Positions 1 through 6,152 of a stretch of 9,206 nucleotides of DNA are shown in pieces. Origin of the DNA: Deltaproteobacteria bacterium (lineage in GTDB: Bacteria; Myxococcota_A; UBA9160; PR03). A program made the position numbers and the translations under genes. The notes under the pieces were generated by a model. That model did no database searches and was not told the DNA's origin. It saw nothing but the letters and a program-made list of their open reading frames with translations. How positions within the stretch are numbered: the stretch's first letter is position 1; each line of letters starts with the position of its first letter. Location of the stretch: contig JAGSPS010000170.1 of NCBI GenBank assembly GCA_018262315.1, forward strand, positions 1 through 9,206. The letters run 5' to 3'.

Positions 1-727
1 AGCCGAACAGACCCGCACCGGGGAAGGTCTCGCCTTCCTGCGCGCGGTGCTCGGTGAAGCGCACCGTCTCGCGCAGCGAACGACGGAAGAAGGGCAGGGC
101 GAAGAGTGGCACCGCGCCGATCGCGTAGAGCGCCCGCCAGCCAAAGGGCAGCAGATCGACGAGCCCGAAGAGCAGCGCACCCAATCCGTGGCCGAACGCG
201 GCGAGCGCTCCGAGGATGCCGAGTCCCCAGCCGCGGTGCTCGGCGGGCAGCTCCTCGGCGAGCATCACCACGCCGACGCCCGCGGCCGTCAGCATGAAGG
301 CCCGCGTCACCATCTGGAGCAACACGAACGTGATCGTCGTCTGGGCGAGCGCGGTCATGAGCGTGCCGACGCTCATGCCGACCAGCGAGAGCAGGAACAT
401 CGGGCGGCGCCCGACGCGATCGGCGAGCGGCAGCAGCGCGAACGCGAAGAAGCCGCCGACGCGCACGCCGGCCAGGTAGCTGCCCATCTGTCTCTCGTCG
501 ATCCGCAGGTCTTCGCTGATGTGCTTCAGCGCCGAGGTGAGCAGCGAGAGGTCATAGGCCTCGAAGAACGTGCCGAGCACGACGAGGCCCAACATGCTCA
601 TCTGCGCGGGCGGGAGTGGGGGCGCGCGGCCGAGCCAGATCGGGATCCACCACGGGTTGCGACGCCGCGGTGCGTCGGGCGTCGGATCCGGTCTCGCTCG
701 GGGGTCGGGAGGGGAAGGGCCGTGCAC
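1..727 (-). CDS. MFS transporter, N-terminal part (gene runs off the left edge)
   Basis: Inner-membrane secondary transporter of the major facilitator superfamily; the substrate cannot be told. The minus strand encodes 242 residues before the window edge, about half of a normal 400-450 aa protein. A Pro/Arg-rich N-terminal tail (about residues 1-40) is followed by TM1 (about 45-63) with the FFEAYDLSLL signature; an acidic residue here is common in proton-coupled metabolite porters. The loop 2-3 motif A is LADRVGRRP (101-109). TM3 and TM4 follow, then an AEELPAEHRG loop (158-166) and two more hydrophobic segments. This resembles the metabolite/sugar porter branches. The reading frame opens after an in-frame TAG, and GTG at 727 is the first start, with AGGA 10 nt upstream; ATG at 601 would begin right at TM1 and is less likely. 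It is divergent from the FIST gene. Family sure, substrate and exact start unsure. Confidence 0.85.
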   Translation of the reverse strand, partial: MHGPSPPDPRARPDPTPDAPRRRNPWWIPIWLGRAPPLPPAQMSMLGLVVLGTFFEAYDLSLLTSALKHISEDLRIDERQMGSYLAGVRVGGFFAFALLPLADRVGRRPMFLLSLVGMSVGTLMTALAQTTITFVLLQMVTRAFMLTAAGVGVVMLAEELPAEHRGWGLGILGALAAFGHGLGALLFGLVDLLPFGWRALYAIGAVPLFALPFFRRSLRETVRFTEHRAQEGETFPGAGLFG

Positions 728-877
728 GCGCGCCGGATCCTAGCGGCCGCGCATCTCGATGCGACCGCACGCCGCCTTGCTGTGAACGCGTGCAGCAACC
801 CTTTGGAAAGCCGGTTGCAGCCGGTAGGCTCCCGCCGGCCCGGATCCCCTCGAACGATCCGCGCCGGGGAGCCGCAG
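728..877. promoter_or_regulatory. Divergent intergenic region with candidate promoter and inverted repeat
   Basis: This 150-bp gap lies between the divergent MFS and FIST genes and should hold both promoters. On the plus strand, TTGGAA (803-808) and TAGGCT (825-830) are separated by 16 bp and resemble a sigma70-type pair serving the FIST gene. An inverted repeat has arms TTGCTG (777-782) and CAGCAA (793-798) around a 10-nt centre, which suits a dimeric regulator. A GCCGG-TTGCA-GCCGG direct repeat lies at about 810-824. All of this is by eye; the promoter match is weak. Confidence 0.3.
866..871 (+). promoter_or_regulatory. Shine-Dalgarno site that fixes the FIST gene start at GTG 878
   Basis: GGGGAG sits 6 nt before the in-frame GTG at 878-880. 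It supports that codon over ATG 895 and over far-upstream starts that would run antisense through the MFS gene. Confidence 0.6.
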
Positions 878-2080
878 GTGCGCAGCCTCGACGAGATGCA
901 GTGGGCTTCTGCGGTCGCGGAGGACCTCGATCCGGAGCTCGCAGCCGACGCGGCCGTGGAGGCGGTGCGCGGCCAGCTCGCCGGGCCGGATCCCGATCTC
1001 GCGTTCCTGTTCTGCTCCGACGCGTATCGGCCGGCGTACGACTTCCTCGTTTCGCACGTGCGCGAGCGCTTGCCGGACGTGCTGTTGATCGGTTGCAGCG
1101 CGCGCAGCGTGATCGGCGGCGGCCGCGAGATCGAGGGGCGCGCCGCACTCTCGCTCACCGTCGCGCGGCTGCCGGGTGTCGCGCTGCGTCCGATGCGCGT
1201 CGCCGGCGACGGTTTCCCGCGCGGCATCGATTCGTGGCGCGAGCATTTCGAGATCGCCGCGGTCCCGGATCCCCACTTCGTACTCTTCGCCGATCCGTGG
1301 AGCTGCGACGCCGAGTCGCTGGCGCGGCAGTTGGACGCCGACTTCCCGGACAGCACGGTGATCGGCGGCCTCGCCAGCGGTGCGGAACGCGCCGGCGAGA
1401 GCGCGCTCTTCCTCGGCGATCGCGTGCATGGCGACGGGATGGTCGGCGTCGCGCTCCAGGGCAACGTGCGGCTCGACAGCATCGTCGCGCAGGGCTGCCG
1501 TCCGATCGGGCAACCGATGTTCGTGACGCAGGTGCGCGATCACCACGTGCTCGTCGAGGTCGACGGGCATCCACCGTTGGAGGTGGTCCGCGACCTCTTC
1601 GAGCACGCCGATGCGCGCGACCGTGGACTGCTGCAGTCGGCGCTCTTCCTCGGCATCGAGATGCGCCCGGATCTCTCGGCATACGGGCGCGGCGACTTCT
1701 TGATCCGCAACGTGACGGCCGCAGACCCACACACCGGGACGCTGACGATCGCGGCGCCACTCCGCGAGGGACTGGTCGTCCAGTTCCACCTGCGCGACGC
1801 CCAGACTTCTGCCGAAGACCTCGAGGAACGGCTCGCGCACTATCAAACCGAGCGCGGGGGGATGGGACCGCCGCACGGCGCGCTGCTGTTTTCCTGTCTC
1901 GGTCGCGGTGCGTGGCTCTACGGCGTCCCCAATCACGACAGCGACGCATTTAGGCGTCACGTGGGCGCCGTGCCGCTCGGCGGCTTCTTCTGCAACGGCG
2001 AGATCGGGCCGGTCGAGCAGCACACCTTCCTGCACGGCTACACCAGCGCCTTCGGCCTCTTCCGCCCCCGCCTCGCGTGA
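878..2080 (+). CDS. FIST-domain signal transduction protein (FIST_N + FIST_C)
   Basis: A 400-aa predicted cytosolic sensory protein. FIST domains are thought to bind small ligands, possibly amino acids, and are often fused to methyl-accepting, kinase or GGDEF modules; here the two FIST parts stand alone with no output domain. FIST_N covers about residues 35-205 and shows LLIGCSARSVIGGGREIEG (69-87), the family hallmark, and STVIGGLASGAE (159-170). FIST_C covers about 215-395 with GRGDFLIRNV (270-279), ALLFSCLGRGAWLYG (335-349) and the terminal GGFFCNGEIGPV (368-379) plus FLHGYTSAFGLF (384-395). There is no signal peptide or membrane segment. The open frame extends far upstream, but that stretch is antisense to the MFS gene; GTG 878 has a well-placed GGGGAG. 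A palindromic repeat begins at the base after the stop codon. Family assignment is firm; ligand and partner are unknown. Confidence 0.85.
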   Translation: MRSLDEMQWASAVAEDLDPELAADAAVEAVRGQLAGPDPDLAFLFCSDAYRPAYDFLVSHVRERLPDVLLIGCSARSVIGGGREIEGRAALSLTVARLPGVALRPMRVAGDGFPRGIDSWREHFEIAAVPDPHFVLFADPWSCDAESLARQLDADFPDSTVIGGLASGAERAGESALFLGDRVHGDGMVGVALQGNVRLDSIVAQGCRPIGQPMFVTQVRDHHVLVEVDGHPPLEVVRDLFEHADARDRGLLQSALFLGIEMRPDLSAYGRGDFLIRNVTAADPHTGTLTIAAPLREGLVVQFHLRDAQTSAEDLEERLAHYQTERGGMGPPHGALLFSCLGRGAWLYGVPNHDSDAFRRHVGAVPLGGFFCNGEIGPVEQHTFLHGYTSAFGLFRPRLA

Positions 2081-2232
2081 GGAGAAAGGGGACGGTCCTC
2101 AACGCGACCTGGCGTTGGAGAAAGGGGACACACCTCGTGTCAGGTGTGTCCCTCGAGTCCGCAGCCCGGCACGCTTCCGGACCGTCCCCTTTCTCCAACG
2201 CCAGTCGCGAAGGAGGACCGTCCCCTTTCTCC
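2081..2232. repeat. REP-like palindromic repeat cassette (four 18-nt units plus one truncated unit)
   Basis: Units GGAGAAAGGGGACGGTCC at 2081-2098 and GGAGAAAGGGGACACACC at 2117-2134 lie on the plus strand. Two reverse-complement copies of the first lie at 2179-2196 and 2215-2232. In each arm the units are separated by exactly 18 nt, and the spacers are related (both end in GGCGTT when read in the unit direction). The result is a 54-nt arm, an inverted 54-nt arm and a 44-nt centre. A truncated fifth unit (GGTGTGTCCC, 2143-2152) pairs with the second unit. Repeats with a GGGGAC-type core are scattered through many environmental proteobacterial genomes and are often linked to RAYT/IS200-like transposases (recalled knowledge, not checked). 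No transposase is in this window. Confidence 0.85.
2125..2152. repeat. Perfect 11-bp hairpin at the centre of the repeat cassette
   Basis: GGGACACACCT (2125-2135) and AGGTGTGTCCC (2142-2152) pair perfectly around the 6-nt loop CGTGTC. It lies between the convergent FIST and crotonase genes and could help end transcription from both sides, although no T-tract follows on either strand. The crotonase stop codon (2140-2142) spans the junction of the loop and the right arm. Confidence 0.7.
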
Positions 2233-2973
2233 GCGCGAGGCGGTTTGCAGGAGGTCGCCGTCGAACTCGGTGACGTCGCCGAGGCGGGCGAGCAGGGCGT
2301 GGGCGCGCAGTTGACACTTCGCCATGTGCACGGCGATCTCGGGTTTGGCGGCGAGTCGCTGGGCCCAGGCGTCGACCGTCGCGTCGAGTTGCGCGGCGGG
2401 AACGGCGCGGTGCACGGCGCCCCAGGTTGCGGCCTGCCGCGCGTCGAAACGATCGCAGAGCAGGATGAGGTCGCGCACGCGCGCGGCGCCGAGTTCGTGG
2501 ACCAGCCGCGCCGTCGCGCCCCAGGTGAGCGGCAGGCCGAGGTCGACCTCGGGAACCTGGAAGACGGTGTCCTCGGCGGCGATGCGGAAGTCGCACGCGA
2601 GCGCGAGCGCGACGCCGCCCCCGATCGCGTGGCCGTGCACGCGCGCGATCGTCACGACCTCGGCGTCTTCGATGGCGCGACACGCGCGCAGGCCGACCTG
2701 CGCGGCGTGACGACGCTGGCGATCGCTGGCGCCCGACTCCGCGCGCAGCACCTCGCGGCCGGGCGGGTCGCGGCGATCCGCACCCGCGCAGAACGAAACA
2801 CCGCGACCGCCGAGCACGACGACACGCGTCGCGAAGTCGCGCTGGAGCGACTCGTAGAGCGCGGCGATCTCGTCGAGCGCCGTGGTGTCGAGCGCGTTGC
2901 GGCGCTCGGGACGATTCAGCCATACGCGCAGGATCGCGCCCTCGCGTTCGACTTCCAGCCTCGTCGTGCTCAT
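2140..2973 (-). CDS. Enoyl-CoA hydratase/isomerase (crotonase) family protein with repeat-derived C-terminus
   Basis: Cytosolic acyl-CoA enzyme of 277 residues. The crotonase fold is clear: NRPERRNALD (20-29), first oxyanion-hole segment SFCAGADRRD (60-69), second segment HGHAIGGGVALALACDFRIA (113-132), and PEVDLGLPLTWG (141-152). Glu142 matches rat hydratase Glu164. The position of Glu144, 20 residues earlier, is Ala122, so one of the two hydratase catalytic glutamates is missing. That favours isomerase or other one-glutamate chemistry over simple hydration. ATG 2973 has GAGGAG just upstream and overlaps the CoA-transferase stop codon (ATGA), so the two are probably translated together. From about residue 248 (GERGRS, repeated at 260-265) the protein is encoded by the repeat cassette, so the native end has been replaced. 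Family sure; substrate unknown. Confidence 0.85.
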   Translation of the reverse strand: MSTTRLEVEREGAILRVWLNRPERRNALDTTALDEIAALYESLQRDFATRVVVLGGRGVSFCAGADRRDPPGREVLRAESGASDRQRRHAAQVGLRACRAIEDAEVVTIARVHGHAIGGGVALALACDFRIAAEDTVFQVPEVDLGLPLTWGATARLVHELGAARVRDLILLCDRFDARQAATWGAVHRAVPAAQLDATVDAWAQRLAAKPEIAVHMAKCQLRAHALLARLGDVTEFDGDLLQTASRGERGRSSFATGVGERGRSGSVPGCGLEGHT

Positions 2974-4151
2974 CGCATCTCCTCTTCTTCGAGCCAGGCC
3001 AGGATGCGCGCGCGATCGCCGTCGAGCTCCGGCGCCGGGCGCCGCGTCGCCGGATCGGCGAACGCGGGCGACTTGATCGGATTGCCTGCAACCGGGAACG
3101 GTGCAGCGAGCGCAGGATCGTCCACGCCCACCACCATGTTGCGCGCGCGCACCTGTGGATGCGCGAGCACCTGCGCGACGTCCTGGATCGGACCGCACGG
3201 CACGCCGGCCGCTTCGAGTCGCTCGCTCCACGCGGCCGTCGGGCGTTCGCGGAGCCGCTGTGACAGCAATTCTCGCAACGCGTCCGCGTGTTGGCAGCGC
3301 GCCTCGTTGCTGGCGAAGCGGGGGTCGGCGCCGAGCGCCGGCAGCTCCAGGATTGCAACGAGGCGCTGGAAGAGCGCGTCGTTTCCGGCCGCCACCACCA
3401 GGTGTCCGTCGGCGGTGGGGTACGCCTCGAACGGCGTGATCGACGGGTGCCGGGTGCCGAGCGGGCGCGGGATCTCGCCGCTCGCCGCGAGCCGCGCGAT
3501 CGCGTTCTCGAGGATCGCCACCTGGCAGTCGAGCATCGCGACGTCCACGAATGTCGCCTCGCCGGTGCGGTCGCGGTGGTGCAGCGCGCTGACGATGCCG
3601 AGCGCGCCGAAGAGGCCCGCCGCAATGTCGCCGATCGACGTACCGACGCGCGTCGGCGGCCCGCCGGGTTGGCCGGTGATCGACATGATGCCGCCCATCG
3701 CCTGCACGACGAGGTCGTAGGCGGGACGCGTCGCCAGCGGTCCCGTCTGTCCGAAGCCCGAAATGGCTGCCAGGACGAGTCGTGGAAAGCGCGCATGCAG
3801 GGCCTCCCAGCCGTACCCGAGGCGCTGCATCGCGCCGGGGCGAAAGTTTTCGACCAGCACGTCGGCGTGCGCGAGCAGGCGCTCGAAGAGCGCGCGATCG
3901 GCGGGCCGCTGCAGGTCGAGCGCGAGGCTTTGCTTGCCGCGGTTCAGCGACAGGAAATAGGCCGAACGATCCTGGACGAAGGGACCGATGCGGCGCGCGT
4001 CGTCGCCCCCGTCGGGTCGCTCGATCTTCACGACGCGTGCCCCCAGATCGGCGAGCAACATCGTGCAGTACGGCCCCGCGAGCACCCGCGTCAGATCGAC
4101 GACGAGCGTGCCTGCCAGCGGTCCGGTGTCGTCGCGGGTGTCCGTGGTCAT
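2970..4151 (-). CDS. CaiB/BaiF family (class III) CoA-transferase
   Basis: Predicted cytosolic enzyme that moves CoA between carboxylic acids; formyl-CoA transferase, CaiB and alpha-methylacyl-CoA racemase are relatives. Its 393 residues match the usual 380-410. Seen: LAGTLVVDLTRVLAGPYCTM (12-31), LLADLGARVVKIERPDGGDD (32-51), LSLNRGKQSLALDL (67-80), LVENFRPGAMQRLG (99-112), ISGFGQTGP (130-138), RPAYDLVVQAMGGIMSITG (142-160) and the segment GTSIGDIAAGLFGALG (170-185). Asp175 there matches the catalytic Asp169 of formyl-CoA transferase. The C-terminal part has GVPCGPIQDV (316-325) and HPQVRARNMVV (331-341). ATG 4151 has GAGAGG only 3 nt upstream, so the site is present but tight. The gene overlaps the crotonase by 4 bp, suggesting an acyl-CoA activation and processing pair. 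The family is clear; the actual acids are unknown. Confidence 0.9.
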   Translation of the reverse strand: MTTDTRDDTGPLAGTLVVDLTRVLAGPYCTMLLADLGARVVKIERPDGGDDARRIGPFVQDRSAYFLSLNRGKQSLALDLQRPADRALFERLLAHADVLVENFRPGAMQRLGYGWEALHARFPRLVLAAISGFGQTGPLATRPAYDLVVQAMGGIMSITGQPGGPPTRVGTSIGDIAAGLFGALGIVSALHHRDRTGEATFVDVAMLDCQVAILENAIARLAASGEIPRPLGTRHPSITPFEAYPTADGHLVVAAGNDALFQRLVAILELPALGADPRFASNEARCQHADALRELLSQRLRERPTAAWSERLEAAGVPCGPIQDVAQVLAHPQVRARNMVVGVDDPALAAPFPVAGNPIKSPAFADPATRRPAPELDGDRARILAWLEEEEMR

Positions 4152-4219
4152 GTGCCTCTCGGAGTCGACTCGGGGCGGGCCATTCCATAGCCTGCGCTTT
4201 CGCCGCCGTCTCCCTCGCC
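4152..4219. promoter_or_regulatory. Divergent 68-bp promoter gap with 10-bp palindrome
   Basis: This gap separates the CoA-transferase (-) from the COG0523 GTPase (+). It holds the perfect palindrome GAGTCGACTC (4162-4171), 10 nt from the CoA-transferase start codon, where a bound protein would block that promoter or ribosome site. CATAGC near 4186 could be a -10 box for the GTPase gene. No Shine-Dalgarno site is visible before ATG 4220. The palindrome may be chance. Confidence 0.25.
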
Positions 4220-5107
4220 ATGAAATCCACCACACCGCAACGCATCCCCACGCTCGTCGTCTCGGGCTTTCTCGGCTCGGGCAAGACGACGCTCGTCCGC
4301 GCGCTGCTCGCCGAGGCGCAGGCGATCGGCGAGCGCCTCGCGGTCGTGGTGAACGACTTTGGAGCACTCGGCATCGATCGCGCGCTGCTGGGCGCCGGGG
4401 ATGCGCGCAGCGTCGAGCTGGCGGGCGGCTGCGTCTGCTGCGAGCTGTCGGACGAGTTGGTGGAAACGCTCGAAACGATCCGCCGCGACGTTGCGCCGGA
4501 TCGCATCGTCATCGAGGCGTCCGGGCTGGCGCTGCCCTACGAGACACAGCTCTCGCTGTGGCGTCCGCCCGTCTCGGAGTGGGTCGGCGACGACATGGCG
4601 GTGGTGCTAGTGAACGCCGAGCAGCTCGCCGAGCTGCGCGACCCGGGCGACCTCTTCGAGCAACAGGTGACGGCCGCCGACCTGCTGGTGCTGAACCAGA
4701 TCGACCGCGTCGCCGCCTCGCAACTGCCGGCACTCGAGGCGCGGCTGCGCGCGATCGAGCCGGAGGTGCCGATCGTGCGCGCGCTGCAGTCACGCGTCGA
4801 CCCCGCGCTGCTGCGGCCGGTCGAAGCGCCGTCGCGCGGGCGCCCCGCGCCGCCGCACGCGCCGCACGACCACTCGCTGCACGAGGCGTTCTCCGCCGAG
4901 GTGATCGAGGTGGCGCCCGGCGTCGCCGAAGACGAACTGGTCGCGCGGCTCCGTGCGCTCGGCGCCGTGCGCGCAAAGGGCTTCGTCGAGACCGCCGCTG
5001 GTATGCGGCTCGTGCAGGGCATCGGAAGGCGAATCGAGTTGACTCCTGCGGCTCCGCCGGATGCCGCGCTCTGCGGGAAGCTCGTCGTGATCCACCGAAG
5101 CCGCTGA
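4220..5107 (+). CDS. COG0523 / CobW-family GTPase (putative metallochaperone)
   Basis: A 295-aa cytosolic G3E-type P-loop GTPase. Relatives insert or deliver metals (CobW, nitrile hydratase activators, zinc chaperones of the YeiR/ZNG1 type). Seen: Walker A GFLGSGKTT (16-24), NDFGALGID (45-53), the metal-binding CxCC in GGCVCCELSDEL (69-80; Cys71, Cys73, Cys74), EASGLALP (99-106), and LVLNQID (156-162) in place of the usual NKxD guanine-specificity motif. A His-rich linker follows (212-221; four His), then a short CobW C-terminal domain (about 222-295). ATG 4220 lacks a visible Shine-Dalgarno site but is the only start that keeps Walker A at the usual position near the N-terminus. No metalloenzyme client is obvious next door. 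Family sure; the metal and client are unknown, and zinc is only a family-based guess. Confidence 0.9.
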   Translation: MKSTTPQRIPTLVVSGFLGSGKTTLVRALLAEAQAIGERLAVVVNDFGALGIDRALLGAGDARSVELAGGCVCCELSDELVETLETIRRDVAPDRIVIEASGLALPYETQLSLWRPPVSEWVGDDMAVVLVNAEQLAELRDPGDLFEQQVTAADLLVLNQIDRVAASQLPALEARLRAIEPEVPIVRALQSRVDPALLRPVEAPSRGRPAPPHAPHDHSLHEAFSAEVIEVAPGVAEDELVARLRALGAVRAKGFVETAAGMRLVQGIGRRIELTPAAPPDAALCGKLVVIHRSR

Positions 5108-5133
5108 ATCCAGGCCGCAGCCGAGGGCGTATC

Positions 5134-5189
5134 TGGGATCTGGCGGCAGGCGGTCTCTGTGTGACTGTGCACCCGATCCCAAGCCGCCA
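5134..5189 (+). other. Candidate structured leader RNA with two interlocking pairings
   Basis: TGGGATC (5134-5140) is complementary to GATCCCA (5175-5181). The adjoining TGGCGGC (5141-5147) is complementary to GCCGCCA (5183-5189). The order is 1-2-1'-2', so the two 7-bp helices interlock. Loops of 0 and 1 nt make a stable pseudoknot unlikely, so they more likely form one at a time. The second helix ends two bases before the terminator stem. The rest of the 5108-5274 non-coding stretch shows no gene. This could be a cis-regulatory leader for the next gene, or chance in GC-rich DNA. It matches no riboswitch class I know. Confidence 0.25.
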
Positions 5190-5190
5190 T

Positions 5191-5228
5191 CGGGCGCCCC
5201 TGCCTGCCCCGGGGCGCCCGTTCTCATT
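5191..5228 (+). terminator. Strong GC hairpin terminator after the GTPase gene
   Basis: CGGGCGCCCC (5191-5200) and GGGGCGCCCG (5211-5220) form a perfect 10-bp stem with a 10-nt loop, followed by TTCTCATT, a weak T-rich tail. It lies 83 bp after the GTPase stop and 54 bp before the oxidoreductase start. It may end GTPase transcription, or act as an attenuator if a promoter lies within 5108-5133. Confidence 0.65.
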
Positions 5229-5260
5229 CGCGCGACGGTAGACTGCACGCCCGTTCCAAC

Positions 5261-5267
5261 GGGGGAG
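5261..5267 (+). promoter_or_regulatory. Shine-Dalgarno site for the oxidoreductase GTG start
   Basis: GGGGGAG lies 7 nt before GTG 5275 and settles that start. A small stem, CCCGT (5250-5254) with ACGGG (5259-5263), overlaps its 5' edge and could weaken ribosome access; this is speculative. Confidence 0.6.
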
Positions 5268-5274
5268 ACACCGC

Positions 5275-6141
5275 GTGCGCTTCACGTTCGCCGAGTCGAT
5301 GTGCGATCCGAGTCAATACGTTCCGCTCGCGATCGAGGCGGAGCGAGCGGGCTATCACTCCTTCACGGTGCCCGACAGCATCTGCTACCCGCGCGACTCG
5401 GGCTCCAAGTACCCGTACACCCCGGACGGCGACCGCCACTTCCTCGAGGGCAGGCCGTTCATCGAGCCGTTCGTGTTGATCCCCGCGCTCGGCGCGGTGA
5501 CCGAGTCGCTGCGCTTCACGACCTTCGTCGTGAAGCTGCCGATCCGGCAGCCCGTGCTGGTCGCGAAGCAGGCCGCGTCGGTCGCGGTGATGACGAACGA
5601 CCGCTTCGGCTTCGGTGTCGGACTCTCGCCGTGGCCCGAAGACTTCGCCGTCACCGGCACCGAGTGGACCACGCGCGGCGCGCGCATGGACGAGATGATC
5701 GAAATCATCCGCGGCCTCACGCTCGGCGAGTTCTTCTCGTACCAGGGCAAGCACTACCAGATTCCGAGCATCCAGATCTGTCCCGTTCCGAAGCGGCCGA
5801 TCCCGATCCTGATCGGCGGCCACGCGGAAGCCGCGCTGAAGCGCGCCGCGCGCCTCGGCGATGGCTGGATGCACGCGGGCGGCGACGCCGCGACGCTCGA
5901 CCGCTATCTCGCGAGGCTCCATGAACTGCGCCGCGACTGCGGTCGCGATCGCCAGCCCTTCGAGATCCACGTGATCGCGATGGAGGCCTACAGCCTCGAC
6001 GGCGTGCGCCGGCTCGAAGACAAGGGCGTCACCGACGTGATCGTCGGCTTCCGCAACGCCTACGAGAAGGACAGCATGCCGCTCCAGCAGAAGGTCGACG
6101 CGCTGCGCGGCTATGCGGACCGCATCATCGCGAAGCTCTGA
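5275..6141 (+). CDS. Luciferase-like (LLM) flavin/F420-dependent oxidoreductase
   Basis: A 288-aa predicted cytosolic TIM-barrel oxidoreductase of the bacterial luciferase superfamily. Members use FMN or coenzyme F420 to reduce or oxygenate small molecules. Seen: the N-terminal strand MRFTFAES and AERAGYHSFTVPDSI (22-36), the conserved barrel segments LRFTTFVVKLPIRQPVLVAK (79-98) and FGFGVGLSPWPEDFAVTG (111-128), RGARMDEMIEIIRGL (134-148), PIPILIGGHAEAALKRAARL (175-194) and GDGWMHAG (195-202). The IGGHxExALKRAARLGDGW block is typical of the F420-dependent TIGR03619-like branch, so F420 is favoured over FMN, though no residue here proves it. The GTG start has a clear Shine-Dalgarno site. The gene converges with ahcY, with only 11 bp between the stop codons. 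It may be linked to the structured leader just upstream. Substrate unknown. Confidence 0.85.
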   Translation: MRFTFAESMCDPSQYVPLAIEAERAGYHSFTVPDSICYPRDSGSKYPYTPDGDRHFLEGRPFIEPFVLIPALGAVTESLRFTTFVVKLPIRQPVLVAKQAASVAVMTNDRFGFGVGLSPWPEDFAVTGTEWTTRGARMDEMIEIIRGLTLGEFFSYQGKHYQIPSIQICPVPKRPIPILIGGHAEAALKRAARLGDGWMHAGGDAATLDRYLARLHELRRDCGRDRQPFEIHVIAMEAYSLDGVRRLEDKGVTDVIVGFRNAYEKDSMPLQQKVDALRGYADRIIAKL

Positions 6142-6152
6142 GACGCTGCTTT

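Noticed and set aside
47..877. Long in-frame upstream extension of the FIST gene (plus strand)
   Set aside because: Its Arg/Glu-rich translation is antisense to the clear MFS coding sequence, and GTG 878 has a good ribosome site at the expected domain start.
740..2035. Long open frame on the minus strand opposite the FIST gene
   Set aside because: It is a GC-rich shadow; no recognisable domain, while the plus strand has full FIST motifs.
2081..2232. CRISPR array (18-nt repeats with 18-nt spacers)
   Set aside because: Only four units, two of them inverted, with related spacers and a central hairpin; spacers are too short and no cas genes are present.
2077..3720. Long plus-strand open frame opposite the crotonase and CoA-transferase
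   Set aside because: It runs through the repeat cassette and lacks any known domain; the minus strand carries conserved catalytic motifs in the same span.
2974..4512. Upstream continuation of the crotonase reading frame beyond ATG 2973
   Set aside because: The extension is an Arg/Ala-rich shadow of the CoA-transferase; the crotonase fold begins at ATG 2973 next to a Shine-Dalgarno site.
5134..5189. Stable H-type pseudoknot
   Set aside because: Loops of 0 and 1 nt cannot span 7-bp helices, so both helices forming together is unlikely; kept only as alternative pairings.
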